Shown here: positions 1 to 9,011 of the stretch, piece by piece
Numbering within the stretch: the stretch's first letter is position 1
Layout: each line of letters opens with the position of its first letter
Origin: CAVZMI01 sp050011775
GTDB taxonomy: Bacteria; Bacteroidota; Ignavibacteria; UBA10030; CAVZMI01
Reading direction: 5' to 3'
Length of the DNA stretch: 64,000 nucleotides
Assembly: GCA_050011775.1 (NCBI GenBank)
Contig: JBEKIL010000001.1
Location: forward strand, 248,001-312,000
The notes under the pieces: generated by a model
Seen by the model: only the letters and a program-made list of their open reading frames with translations
What the model was told of the DNA's origin: nothing
Database searches by the model: none
Position numbers and translations under genes: made by a program

Positions 1-204
1 CGCTTTAAGGGATTGGGCGAAATGAATCCGGAACAACTCTGGTCAACGACAATGAACCCGGAAACAAGAACAATTCTACAGGTGACTATTGAAAATGCGG
101 CGGATGCCGATCGTACCTTCTCGATACTCATGGGAGACGATGTGGAACCGCGGCGGGAGTTCATAGAGAAAAATGCAAAGTATGTCCGTAATCTTGATAT
201 CTAA
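1..204 (+). CDS. gyrB: DNA gyrase subunit B, C-terminal end (5' truncated by window)
   Basis: The reading frame is open from base 1 and ends at a TAA at 202-204. The encoded 67 residues start RFKGLGEMNPEQLW and end in VRNLDI, the classic TOPRIM/tail end of GyrB, the ATPase subunit of the type IIA topoisomerase that introduces negative supercoils. Only the last part of the tail domain, which contacts GyrA, is in view. The conserved GLGEMNPEQLW block is immediately visible. The next gene starts 9 nt after the stop on the same strand, and gyrA follows two genes later, so this looks like one gyrBA transcription unit with an insertion. An in-frame TTG at 13 is internal and not the start. Confidence 0.95.
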   Translation, partial: RFKGLGEMNPEQLWSTTMNPETRTILQVTIENAADADRTFSILMGDDVEPRREFIEKNAKYVRNLDI

Positions 205-213
205 AGGCAAATA

Positions 214-447
214 ATGATAAAAAACCGGCAGGAAGTAGAACAAATCGAGAGGGAATTTGATCGTACACATCCTCTGACTCTAGAGCAAAAGTTCGAGCTG
301 CTGGAATCTATGTACCAGCTTGCGCGGCAATTCGGTCATTTCACTTCTGAACGGTTGCTCGATGGCATCGAGCATGACATAGAATTAACTCGGATACTCA
401 ATGCAAACGTTACAATCAATCCTTTGCAAAATAGCAAATATCCTTGA
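214..447 (+). CDS. Small helical protein, partner of adjacent nucleotidyltransferase
   Basis: This 77-residue soluble protein is charged and predicted helical (EQIEREFDRTHPLTLEQKF). It carries the signature of short proteins often found directly upstream of AbiEii-like/DUF6036-type nucleotidyltransferases: a LTLEQKFELLESMYQLARQ-like helix followed by a GIEHDIELTRILN helix. The start ATG follows an AAAGGC purine stretch 9 nt after the gyrB stop. Its 3' end overlaps the nucleotidyltransferase gene by 47 nt in another frame, which indicates translational coupling. The pairing suggests an accessory or antitoxin-like role; this is inferred from the layout only. No catalytic motif is seen. Confidence 0.7.
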   Translation: MIKNRQEVEQIEREFDRTHPLTLEQKFELLESMYQLARQFGHFTSERLLDGIEHDIELTRILNANVTINPLQNSKYP

Positions 448-955
448 TCGTGAAAATATACCTTATATGGTCATCGGCGGTCAGGCAGTAATGATCTACG
501 GAGAACCCCGAATGACGAAGGATATAGATATCACCCTGGACCGTGATATTGATTCGTTACCGCTAATAAAAAAACTTGCAGACGAGCTTGAGCTAAAGCC
601 GCTAATTAAAGACGTCGATCAATTCGTTCAAAGAAATAACGTCCTGCCCGTGTCAGATTCTAAGGGGATGGTACGAGTGGATTTCATTTTTTCCTTTATG
701 CCTTATGAACATGAAGCAATCCGAAGAGCGAATAAAATCGATATCACGGGAACAAGAGTATCATATGCATGCATTGAAGATGTTATTATTCATAAAATAG
801 TCGCTGGACGGCCACGCGACATAGAAGACGTGAAAGGAATATTGAACAGAAATACTGTTATTGATAAAAAATTGGTTGTACAATGCCTCGATGCTTTTTC
901 AGGAACGGTCGGGCATGATTTAACGGCAATTTTTAAAGAAATTAATAAGAATTGA
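401..955 (+). CDS. Nucleotidyltransferase (AbiEii/DUF6036-like)
   Basis: This is a 184-residue DNA-polymerase-beta-like nucleotidyltransferase. Visible active-site elements are GG at residues 26-27 (VIGGQAV), the metal-binding pair D41-x-D43 (KDIDITL) and a third acidic residue D94 in VRVDFIF. The C-terminal part has the EDVIIHKIVAGRPRDIEDV pattern typical of AbiEii/DUF6036 proteins. Such enzymes transfer an NMP to RNA or protein, and several are toxins of type IV-like or abortive-infection toxin-antitoxin systems; the substrate here is unknown. It overlaps the small upstream gene by 47 nt, ends 31 nt before gyrA and lies on the gyrase strand. Its location between gyrB and gyrA is unusual and suggests insertion of a two-gene module. 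Confidence 0.8.
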   Translation: MQTLQSILCKIANILDRENIPYMVIGGQAVMIYGEPRMTKDIDITLDRDIDSLPLIKKLADELELKPLIKDVDQFVQRNNVLPVSDSKGMVRVDFIFSFMPYEHEAIRRANKIDITGTRVSYACIEDVIIHKIVAGRPRDIEDVKGILNRNTVIDKKLVVQCLDAFSGTVGHDLTAIFKEINKN

Positions 956-986
956 AAAATCACCGGAGCAGAAAGACGTATCCTGT

Positions 987-3626
987 ATGGCGACTGTGAA
1001 TGAAAAAATAATACCCGTCGATATAGAAGATGAAATGAAGGGATCGTACATCGATTACTCGATGTCGGTTATTGTGGCACGTGCGCTTCCGGATGTGCGC
1101 GATGGACTTAAACCGGTTCACCGCCGTGTTCTGTATGGAATGAATGATCTTGGACTCGCCAGCAACCGCGCCTATAAAAAAAGTGCGCGCATTGTCGGCG
1201 AAGTACTCGGGAAATACCATCCCCACGGCGATACTGCAGTATACGATACGATGGTCCGTATGGCGCAGGAATTCTCGCTTCGTTACCCGCTTGTAGACGG
1301 ACAGGGGAACTTCGGCTCGGTAGACGGTGATTCACCGGCTGCAATGAGATATACGGAAGCACGGCTTTCGCGCATCGCGGAGGAGATGCTGAAAGACCTT
1401 GAGAAAGACACAGTTAATTTCACTCCGAACTTTGATGAAACGCTGAAAGAGCCCACGGTTCTTCCGTCGCTCCTGCCGAATCTTATCGTCAACGGTACCA
1501 GCGGTATTGCAGTCGGAATGACAACGAATATCCCTCCCCACAATCTTGCCGAGGTGATAGATGGTCTGATAGCATTGATTAAGGATCCGGAAATCACGAA
1601 CGATAAGTTGATGAGATTTATCAAGGCTCCGGATTTCCCGACAGGCGGGATTATTTACGGGTATGATGGCGTAAAGGATGCGTACAGAACCGGCCGGGGA
1701 CGAATCATTGTTCGTGCGCGGGCAACGATCGAGACAACGAAGAACGACCGTCAGAATATCATCATCACAGAAATTCCTTATCAGGTGAATAAAGCGGGCC
1801 TGATAGAAAAAATTGCCGAGCTGGTTCGTGAAAAAAAGATCGAGGATATTTCGGATATCCGGGATGAATCGGATCGTGACGGCATGCGGGTCGTCGTAGA
1901 GCTGAAGCGCGAAGCCACCGCCGAGGTAGTGCTGAATAACCTCTACAAGCATACACAAATGCAGACGACCTTCGGCGTGATCATGCTTGCACTGGTTGAC
2001 GGGCGCCCCAGGATCCTTACATTAAAGGAATTAATGGAGAAATTCATTGCTCATCGCAATGAAGTAGTTGTGAGGCGATCGAAACATGAACTGGATGAAG
2101 CCGAAAAGCGGGCGCATATTCTGGAAGGATACATTATTGCACTCGACGATATCGATGCCGTCATCAGGCTCATCAAGAAATCGAAGGACGCCGAGACTGC
2201 AAAAATAGGATTGATGAAAAAGTTCAAGCTCTCGGAGATCCAGGCAAAAGCAATTCTTGATATGAAATTACAGCGGTTGACCGGACTGGAACGGCAGAAG
2301 ATCGAACAGGAATACAGGGAGACCATCAAACTCATTGAAAAACTCGACGCGATATTGAAAAGCAAAGATCTTCAGATGCAAATCATTCGTGATGAGCTAA
2401 TCGCATTAAAAGAAAAATACGGCGATAAACGGCGGACGGAAATTGTATATGACTTTGAAGAATTCCGTATTGAGGATATGATCGCAGAAGAAGATGTGGT
2501 TATCACAATAAGCCACAGTGGATTTATCAAGCGGTTCCCGGTATCCGGATATCGCCGGCAATCGCGTGGAGGGAAGGGCGTGACCGGTGCCGCAACAAAA
2601 GAAGATGATTTTATCGAGCACATGTTCATCGCCAGCACGCATAACTACATACTTTTCTTTACCGATCGGGGAAGATGCTACTGGCTGAAAGTATTTGAGA
2701 TTCCGGAAGGGGGGCGGACCGCCAAAGGTAAGCTCATTAATCACCTTATAGGCAAAGCGCCGGAAGAAAATATCATGTCTTATGTAGCCGTACAGAACTT
2801 CGAGACCGACAATTCAATTCTTATGGTAACCCACCAGGGTCTGGTGAAGAAAACGATGTTATCGGAATTCAGCAATCCACGAAAGGGCGGCATCGTTGCC
2901 ATCAGTCTTAAGGGAAGCGATCATCTGCGTGATGTAAGACTCACCGATGGAAAACAGGATATCATCATCGGTACTCATGAAGGTATGGCAATCCGGTTCC
3001 ATGAAAAAGAGATAAGGGATATGGGACGCAGTGCAGCAGGCGTTCGGGGAATACGGTTGCGTAAGGGAGATAAGGTTGTTGGTGCGGTGGCTTTCAAGCG
3101 AAGCGGAACGACAATCCTTGTAGCCACGGAGCAGGGATTCGGGAAGCGGAGCGAGACGGGTGAGTATCGCACAAGTCATCGAGGTGGGAAAGGCATTATT
3201 ACCGTGAAAACAACTCAGAAAACAGGTAAAATGATTGCTATAAAAGAAGTTGTCGATAGTGATGACATAGTAATTGTGACCGAGCAGGGAATGGTTATCC
3301 GTCAGCATGCATCGGATATCCGAATCGCCGGAAGAAACACGCAGGGGGTAAGATTGATCCGTCTTTCCAGCGGAGACGCCATTGCCGATGTTGCCGCGGC
3401 TGTAGCCGAAGAACATGAGGACACGCTAATCGATGAGCAGGTAAGCGCAAAACAGAGCGAGCAGCCATTACAAAGATCGGAGAAAAAACAGATGCCGGTC
3501 GACGAAGGAAAGATAAAATCTGTTGAAACCGTTAAGTCGAAGAAAGTAGAAAAAAAGGTGACAAAAAGTCAAAAGAACGAAAAGGAGAAAAAACAGGAAG
3601 TCTCAAATCAAAAAAAGAAAAAATAA
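987..3626 (+). CDS. gyrA: DNA gyrase subunit A
   Basis: This is a full-length GyrA of 879 residues. The N-terminal winged-helix domain contains the DNA-cleaving tyrosine Y122 (AAMRYTEARL) and the quinolone pocket HPHGDTAVYD, which has Thr at position 83 and Asp at 87 in E. coli numbering. The C-terminal beta-pinwheel follows from about residue 510; its GyrA box reads QSRGGKG (525-531) instead of the usual QRRGGKG, and a second RGGKG loop lies near residue 735. The last 60 residues are a Lys/Glu-rich low-complexity tail. The product wraps DNA and with GyrB makes the A2B2 gyrase. ATG at 987 gives the standard N-terminus (IIPVDIEDEMKGSYIDYSM). The box variation alone does not exclude a ParC role, but linkage to gyrB favours gyrase. 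Confidence 0.96.
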   Translation: MATVNEKIIPVDIEDEMKGSYIDYSMSVIVARALPDVRDGLKPVHRRVLYGMNDLGLASNRAYKKSARIVGEVLGKYHPHGDTAVYDTMVRMAQEFSLRYPLVDGQGNFGSVDGDSPAAMRYTEARLSRIAEEMLKDLEKDTVNFTPNFDETLKEPTVLPSLLPNLIVNGTSGIAVGMTTNIPPHNLAEVIDGLIALIKDPEITNDKLMRFIKAPDFPTGGIIYGYDGVKDAYRTGRGRIIVRARATIETTKNDRQNIIITEIPYQVNKAGLIEKIAELVREKKIEDISDIRDESDRDGMRVVVELKREATAEVVLNNLYKHTQMQTTFGVIMLALVDGRPRILTLKELMEKFIAHRNEVVVRRSKHELDEAEKRAHILEGYIIALDDIDAVIRLIKKSKDAETAKIGLMKKFKLSEIQAKAILDMKLQRLTGLERQKIEQEYRETIKLIEKLDAILKSKDLQMQIIRDELIALKEKYGDKRRTEIVYDFEEFRIEDMIAEEDVVITISHSGFIKRFPVSGYRRQSRGGKGVTGAATKEDDFIEHMFIASTHNYILFFTDRGRCYWLKVFEIPEGGRTAKGKLINHLIGKAPEENIMSYVAVQNFETDNSILMVTHQGLVKKTMLSEFSNPRKGGIVAISLKGSDHLRDVRLTDGKQDIIIGTHEGMAIRFHEKEIRDMGRSAAGVRGIRLRKGDKVVGAVAFKRSGTTILVATEQGFGKRSETGEYRTSHRGGKGIITVKTTQKTGKMIAIKEVVDSDDIVIVTEQGMVIRQHASDIRIAGRNTQGVRLIRLSSGDAIADVAAAVAEEHEDTLIDEQVSAKQSEQPLQRSEKKQMPVDEGKIKSVETVKSKKVEKKVTKSQKNEKEKKQEVSNQKKKK

Positions 3627-3719
3627 AACCGGGAATAAAGATTAATAATACAATCCCAGTTGAAAAATTTTTAAATTTCGGAAATTCTCGAAATTTTTAA
3701 AAAAGGTAGATAAAAAGAC

Positions 3720-3750
3720 TTTGATTTTTAGAGAGAAATTTGTATTTTCA
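3720..3750 (+). promoter_or_regulatory. Candidate promoter of the 3826 barrel gene
   Basis: A -35-like TTTGAT (3720-3725) and a -10-like TATTTT (3743-3748) are separated by 17 nt in an otherwise AT-rich 199-bp gap after gyrA. The same bases also fit a Bacteroidota-style TTTG / TAnnTTTG arrangement imperfectly. The position, about 75 nt upstream of a gene with a strong GAGGAGG ribosome site, supports it; matches of this quality also occur by chance in AT-rich DNA. Confidence 0.35.
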
Positions 3751-3825
3751 CGATGTAAAGAAAACAACGTTGTATGCCGATAATTAAATAAACCCAAGAA
3801 TCATTTATTTACTGAGGAGGTTCCT

Positions 3826-4431
3826 ATGAAACGTATGGCTATGGTGTTCTGTGTTATTGTCGTTACGCTTGTTCTTTTCCAGGCTCCAGCAAAAGCACAG
3901 TTTGGAATTTACGGTGGAGTAGCGTTACCAGTGGGTGATTTTGCTTCGACAGATGCGAAAACAGGTGCTGGAAGAGCATTATTAGGTTTCGGTGGTGGAC
4001 TAGAATATAACTTATCGATCCCTGCACTTCCGATTGGATGGGCGACGAGTATTTCGGCAACCTATAATAGTGTTGACGTAGGAAGTGCAAAAGGAGTGGA
4101 ATATACACCGTGGCTGGGAATCTGGCCGATGACTGGTGTACGGGTTAGCGTTCCGGCATTTCCCCTTTATGCACAACTCCAGGCCGGAGTTCTGATCGGT
4201 ATAGCTCCGGAAATTACACAAACAATAGGTACTCAGAAAACAACTTATAAAGCCGATCCAGCAGGAGCATTCGGTTTTTCAGCCGGTGTGGGTGCGGGTA
4301 TTGGTCCTGTAAAAATATTTGCACGATATATGAGTGGAGAACCAGAATTCGAATATAAATTCGGAAGTGCTTCAGAAAAATCAAAACAAGTGATGAGCGT
4401 AATCCTTATTACAGTCGGTATTGAACTTTAG
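3826..4431 (+). CDS. Outer-membrane beta-barrel protein (secreted, unknown role)
   Basis: This 201-residue protein has a clear Sec signal peptide (hydrophobic core FCVIVVTLVLFQ, cleavage after AKA). The mature part is rich in Gly and alternating aromatic/hydrophobic residues and ends in a beta strand (VILITVGIEL), as in small eight-stranded outer-membrane barrels of the porin/OmpA-barrel type. The ATG is preceded by a strong GAGGAGGTTCCT ribosome site. It stands alone between gyrA and a strong terminator, so it is a monocistronic unit, probably highly expressed. I do not recognise a specific family beyond outer-membrane barrel, and no ligand is evident. Confidence 0.7.
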   Translation: MKRMAMVFCVIVVTLVLFQAPAKAQFGIYGGVALPVGDFASTDAKTGAGRALLGFGGGLEYNLSIPALPIGWATSISATYNSVDVGSAKGVEYTPWLGIWPMTGVRVSVPAFPLYAQLQAGVLIGIAPEITQTIGTQKTTYKADPAGAFGFSAGVGAGIGPVKIFARYMSGEPEFEYKFGSASEKSKQVMSVILITVGIEL

Positions 4432-4456
4432 AAATAAAACAATTATCATCAACTCA

Positions 4457-4491
4457 AAATCCCACCAGAATTCTGGTGGGATTTTTTTTAT
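4457..4491 (+). terminator. Rho-independent terminator after the barrel gene
   Basis: A perfect 10-bp inverted repeat, CCCACCAGAA/TTCTGGTGGG (4461-4480), is flanked by an A-run on the left and eight T on the right. It lies 26 nt after the stop codon of the barrel gene. Confidence 0.92.
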
Positions 4492-4511
4492 CTCAATCTT
4501 CTTCAAAGAGT

Positions 4512-4899
4512 CTAGCTTACAAATAAATGCTTTGTAGCAAAATCGGGATTGCTTGTAAGATTCACACCGAGCTTACGCAGACCCGCTTCATCGCCAGGGG
4601 TCGGGATATGCGTTAAGTGTGCTTCGCACCCGCGAAGTTCTTTAAGCTTCTCGAGCATCATATGAGCCGCCGGCGTAAATGCATAGAATAACTTCCGAAT
4701 TTTCACCGAGTTTTTGCAGCAGCCGCATTTTCACGTTGGGATCGAATCCGGGCAGGACACGAGCGGCATGGTAGTCAAAGAGTAATTTTCCGCCAAACTC
4801 AAGGTAAAGCTTATTTTCGAATTTCTTGACTCTGTCTAAAATTGCCGAAGTCTGCTCGGTGAGGTATCGTTCATTGTCGAATCCGATTTTCAGAGGCAT
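4512..4899 (-). pseudogene. DUF1846 family gene collapsed by a large internal deletion
   Basis: Two overlapping minus-strand frames encode the two ends of a DUF1846 protein (normally about 500 residues). The 5' frame (4899 down to about 4700) starts MPLKIGFDNERY and contains LYLEFGGKLLFDYHAARVLPG, the family's N-terminal signature. The other frame (about 4700 down to 4512) encodes KLKELRGCEAH followed by GLRKLGVNLTSNPDF and KHLFVS, the family's extreme C-terminus. Roughly 350 central codons are missing and the junction near 4685-4700 changes frame, so no joined product is made. The family assignment comes from recalled family sequences. A sequencing or assembly deletion is the alternative. 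Confidence 0.8.
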
Positions 4900-4980
4900 A
4901 AGGTTTATTGTTCCTTCTTGATGCGGTGTGAAAGGGGTTTATCTATTGCGTCGCCCCCATGTTGGTACTGTCCTTTGCGT

Positions 4981-6687
4981 CTATGTATGGGCGAGGTGTC
5001 GTTTTATTTTCTGTGTTGTTGTTTTCTGGAATTCCTGATCGCGGATACTATACTTTTTAATCTGTTTATATGGCGGGAGTTCTTTGTTTACTTTTTGAAC
5101 TTCCTGACCGATGACTGTTTTCAACAGATCATGGGTAATTGGGATACCGCGGGATTCAGACAGCTCGATAAAAGCTTCGGCATCGACGACAACCTTCACT
5201 GCAATAATTTCCAGATGCTTTTCGTCCTTCTCGCCATAGACGAGCGACTCGAGGATATATGGACTTCGATTCAAAATATCCTCAATCTCTTCCGGGAATA
5301 CATTCTTACCGCTTTTTGAGATGATGACATTTTTCTTACGACCGCAAATGTGCAGGAAGCCATCTTCATCAAACATTCCCAGGTCGCCCGTCTTGAACCA
5401 GTCATCTTCAAATGCCCCCTGTGTTGCTTCTTCATTTTTATAATACCCCAACATAACGTTCGGTCCTTTCGCCCACACTTCACCAATGCCGTCGGGATCG
5501 GGGCTGTTAATTCTAATTTGAACACGAGGAAGGGGAAGTCCGGCAGCATCGTCTTTGAAATTGCCCAGCCTGTTAAGTGTCAGGATCGGCGCCGTCTCGG
5601 TCAGTCCATATCCCTGTATAAAATTGAATCCGAACTCGCGTAAACTCTTTGCAACCAACGGGTCAGGAGCTGCTCCACCGGCAATAAAGCACCGGATAGA
5701 GCCGCCGAATTTGTGATGGATTTCTTTAAAAATCAGTTTCCGGAAATCCTTCCACCCGAAAGACTCCAGTATATTACCGGCTTTGATCATCGGTGGGACG
5801 ATTGCCGCCTTTAACGGGCTCTCCTGTATGGCTTTATAGATGCGTTTGAACATTTTATCGTATAGAAGCGGCACGGCGAGTAGTATGGTAGCTTTCACCT
5901 GTTTGAGATCATCGACAACGGTTTTGAGCGACCGGGCATATGATACAGATGCACCGGCATATAGTGGGCATAGAAATCCGCATGTGCATTCGTATGTATG
6001 GTGAATTGGCAGTACGGAAAGAAAACGGTCTTCAGGCACGATTAAGAACATGCTTACCATACTCATTAAATTTGTGGCAAGATTTTTCTGCGACAGCATC
6101 ACCCCCTTTGCACGGCCGAGTGTTCCGGAGGTAAAAATAATTACAGACATTGCGTCGGGATCAATACGGGGAAGATCTTCGATCTCACATCCCGGACTGT
6201 TTTGAATCAGTTCAGTCATCGAATAAATCTCATCGGTCTCCGATACGAGATCCATGCTTATATAGTGTTTCATGTTTTTTAACGACGAGCGGCGTTCACG
6301 TAGTATCGGTTCAAAGGCCTCTGAAAATACAATAGCAACCGAATCCGATTCATGGATAACGTTTAAACATTCATTGATCCCAAGATTTTTATCGATCGGC
6401 ACAATGACATAATTAAAACACATTGCAGTAAGATATGTTATTCCCCATTGCACCCGGTTCTCACTTATAACTGCGATATGACTCCGTTCCCTGATGCCGA
6501 GTTTTTGAAGTGAAACTCCGAATTTCAAAATATTCTTAAGAAGTATATGATAACTCACTTCATGGATCGGGGTTGCGTTGAGATCCTCAAGAGCAATTTT
6601 GTATCCGTATTTCCGGGAAGACTGTAATACCATATCCTGAATGGTATCAATATGCGGAACATCGTAGAGCGGGATATCTTTTTTCAT
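4981..6687 (-). CDS. AMP-dependent long-chain acyl-CoA synthetase
   Basis: This 568-residue adenylate-forming enzyme should activate a fatty or carboxylic acid with ATP to acyl-AMP and then acyl-CoA. Visible core motifs are the phosphate-binding loop VIIFTSGTLGRAKGVMLS (about 183-200), the adenine-binding GYGLTETAP (about 356-364), the hinge region GDLGMFDEDGFLHICGRKKN (about 432-451), and a C-terminal KQIKKYSI segment with the likely catalytic Lys. The length and the FPEEIED motif fit FadD/long-chain synthetases. The ATG at 6687 has an AAGGTG site 6 nt upstream. It is a single gene on the minus strand, with the pseudogene behind it and the VWA operon in front, and no partner enzymes nearby to indicate the substrate. 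Confidence 0.88.
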   Translation of the reverse strand: MKKDIPLYDVPHIDTIQDMVLQSSRKYGYKIALEDLNATPIHEVSYHILLKNILKFGVSLQKLGIRERSHIAVISENRVQWGITYLTAMCFNYVIVPIDKNLGINECLNVIHESDSVAIVFSEAFEPILRERRSSLKNMKHYISMDLVSETDEIYSMTELIQNSPGCEIEDLPRIDPDAMSVIIFTSGTLGRAKGVMLSQKNLATNLMSMVSMFLIVPEDRFLSVLPIHHTYECTCGFLCPLYAGASVSYARSLKTVVDDLKQVKATILLAVPLLYDKMFKRIYKAIQESPLKAAIVPPMIKAGNILESFGWKDFRKLIFKEIHHKFGGSIRCFIAGGAAPDPLVAKSLREFGFNFIQGYGLTETAPILTLNRLGNFKDDAAGLPLPRVQIRINSPDPDGIGEVWAKGPNVMLGYYKNEEATQGAFEDDWFKTGDLGMFDEDGFLHICGRKKNVIISKSGKNVFPEEIEDILNRSPYILESLVYGEKDEKHLEIIAVKVVVDAEAFIELSESRGIPITHDLLKTVIGQEVQKVNKELPPYKQIKKYSIRDQEFQKTTTQKIKRHLAHT

Positions 6688-6812
6688 GGATCACCTTGGG
6701 TCGGTTTTGGGAATGATGAAATCTAAAAGAAAAAAATTCAAAAAGAAAGAATAATAAATTGTCGATTTTCGGCCTGCCCACCGGAGCATAAGCGTATGTG
6801 GATTTCATCTGT

Positions 6813-9011
6813 TCACATCATTCCGCTTCGCTTACGCAAAAACCATTCCATAGAAAAGAACAGAATCGTGCCGATCATCAGCCAGGCCGAATTCCATAAT
6901 GTAAATTCATGGGCATGGCGGATTTCTTTTGGATATAACCGGGGGAAATTTGATGCATCGCGGAGAACAGATTGTGCACCGGCGATTGTCATGAACCGTC
7001 CACCCGTACGCTCGGCAAGCTGTCGAAGTACAGGAGCATTCATCCGTGTTTGAAGAAATTCTACATTCATTTCACCGACCGAGAACCGCCCGCGGTCTTC
7101 ACCGATCGTATTTTCGCCGACACGGGCTATACCCGTATAGGAATAATCGCCTTCGGGGAGACCTTCAATTGTCGCCTCATATCGGCCGTTTCCGATCAGA
7201 CGAAGCGGATACTCGGATGTGTCAGTGCCGTTTGAAAATTTTACCCTGACATCGGCGTTATCGATAGGAGAATAATTTTCATCGTATACCTGTCCTTTTA
7301 TTTCAATAGGTTCACCGGCGCTGTACAACGGACGTGCCGGGGCAATCACAACCCGGCGGGAATCCTCACGTGTAGTCAGCCAGCGGACGGCATTGCTGAT
7401 GAAAGACGATAACATAGCCTGATGGTACGACGCAGGCCGCACAAGAAGCTCCCATCTCCAGATGCCGTACGCCAGCAGTGCGAGCGATTTTGTCTGCTGT
7501 ACCGAACGGGATATTAGAAGAGGATCGGACAATGTTACACCCTGTATTGAAGCAGTCGCGAGGATATCGCTCTCGGGCTTTGCTTTATACGGCGCATCTC
7601 CTTCAAAAATGGGTGGAAGCGAATTCCAGCGGTCAACACGGCGTCGCGGATCGTCCTGTTCATCCTCGGATGTAAATGAAAAACGGAACATTGCATTTTC
7701 GACCTGCCCGGGTGTAAGTGTAAAAGCGACTTCGCGCTCTCCCTGCGTAGCCGAGGATATCGTAAAGGGAAGAAGCGGTTCGAGGAGCCGGAGCTTCTCG
7801 TAATCGATGGTCCGGCTTGCTATAAACAGCAGCGGTTTTTTCTGCTTCTCAACATCATACCGGATCGTCCGGATAAGATCCGGCGACGCATTGCTTGTCG
7901 GATACCCGATAAGCACAAGGCATTCCGAACCGTCGAGATCATTTTGTGTAGGTGCTCCTTCATAAAACTCGGACGATGTTTTTTGTATGAATGTTTTCAC
8001 CGAAATGTTCTTATCGAGGGCCAGAATGCGCCGTACAAATGCAACATCCGGACTGGGTGCCCCGGCGATCAGAGCAACGGAGATTTTACTTTTTAATACC
8101 TTGATGAAAAACGACCGGCTGTTATTTTTTTCGGTCAATTCACCGGGTACCTGTGAAGTATGTACGGTGTATTTATGAATTCCTTCTTCCTTCGGTGTGA
8201 TCTCGAATTGCATGGCGGCATTAAAGATACCGGGTCCGAGCATTAATGGTTTTTTCTGGATCACGGTGGATCCTTCCGTCAGTGTTACATCAACGTGCGA
8301 TCCGTCACAGCCTACACTCATAATTGTGGCATCGACTGGAATGGCACTCTCGACGTAACCAATGTGGTTTGCAAGAACATCGCTAATAAGAACATCCTTT
8401 TGTTCCGATGAATCTCCGACACCGATCGCCGTGACGGGCATACCGAGCTCTTCCGCATCGTAGACCGGATTTTGCCCGGTGGTAATGTTTCCGTCACTTA
8501 CAAGAACGACAGCCTGGATATTTTCATCATCGCGTTTGTTGTGAATCTCGCGAAGCACCGAAGCGATATCGGTTTCGCTCCCGTTAAAACGAAGCGAATC
8601 GGTTTGAATCTTGGTTATTGTCTGCAGCCTATTAGAAAAACCGTAGTACCTGACTTCGATCCCTGATGCGGGCTGAAATGGCGATTCCCGCAGCAGCGCT
8701 CGGATATTCTCATCGCGTTTTCCGGTTTTATCGGTAATGGTCATACTCTGCGATTGATCGAGAAGCACGGCAACGACGGGGGGTTGGTGTGTTGTGGATA
8801 TGAGCGATGCGACCGGTTCTGCAATTGCCAGCAATAAGCATGCAAGACCGAGGGTGCGGAGAATTGTCAGTACAATCCGTAAGGTCGTACTGATCGGTGG
8901 AAGCGGCCGCCGGTAAGAAAAAAAAGCGATTGCGGCGGCGACAGCAATGGCTGAAAAAAGAATTATCGGGTTACCGGAAAGATGAAATGATATTTCAGCA
9001 AGGACCAGCAT
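6813..9011 (-). CDS. Membrane-anchored VWA domain protein
   Basis: This 732-residue inner-membrane protein is the last gene of a four-gene operon. Two N-terminal membrane helices (about 15-31 and 46-70) precede a von Willebrand factor A domain whose metal site reads D85-Q-S87-Q-S89, with LVSDGN downstream. A glutamine-amidotransferase-like/Ig-like middle and a C-terminal helix (WLMIGTILFFSMEW) followed by a basic tail complete it. VWA domains mediate metal-dependent protein contacts. The start chosen is the ATG at 9011, which overlaps the TGA of the upstream protease gene as TGATG; an upstream in-frame start at 9068 would lie deep inside that gene. It resembles BatA/DUF4159-type surface-cluster proteins but no MoxR gene is present. 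Confidence 0.8.
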   Translation of the reverse strand: MLVLAEISFHLSGNPIILFSAIAVAAAIAFFSYRRPLPPISTTLRIVLTILRTLGLACLLLAIAEPVASLISTTHQPPVVAVLLDQSQSMTITDKTGKRDENIRALLRESPFQPASGIEVRYYGFSNRLQTITKIQTDSLRFNGSETDIASVLREIHNKRDDENIQAVVLVSDGNITTGQNPVYDAEELGMPVTAIGVGDSSEQKDVLISDVLANHIGYVESAIPVDATIMSVGCDGSHVDVTLTEGSTVIQKKPLMLGPGIFNAAMQFEITPKEEGIHKYTVHTSQVPGELTEKNNSRSFFIKVLKSKISVALIAGAPSPDVAFVRRILALDKNISVKTFIQKTSSEFYEGAPTQNDLDGSECLVLIGYPTSNASPDLIRTIRYDVEKQKKPLLFIASRTIDYEKLRLLEPLLPFTISSATQGEREVAFTLTPGQVENAMFRFSFTSEDEQDDPRRRVDRWNSLPPIFEGDAPYKAKPESDILATASIQGVTLSDPLLISRSVQQTKSLALLAYGIWRWELLVRPASYHQAMLSSFISNAVRWLTTREDSRRVVIAPARPLYSAGEPIEIKGQVYDENYSPIDNADVRVKFSNGTDTSEYPLRLIGNGRYEATIEGLPEGDYSYTGIARVGENTIGEDRGRFSVGEMNVEFLQTRMNAPVLRQLAERTGGRFMTIAGAQSVLRDASNFPRLYPKEIRHAHEFTLWNSAWLMIGTILFFSMEWFLRKRSGMM

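Noticed and set aside
1332..1958. A 208-residue minus-strand ORF inside gyrA
   Set aside because: It is antisense to a well-conserved gyrA domain, with unnatural composition; codon structure favours the plus strand.
3660..3705. AT-rich inverted repeat after gyrA, considered as a terminator
   Set aside because: The arms match only in part and there is no GC-rich stem; it remains only an AT-rich stretch.
4918..5319. A 133-residue plus-strand ORF opposite the acyl-CoA synthetase
   Set aside because: The opposite frame encodes conserved synthetase motifs; the plus-strand product is a shadow.
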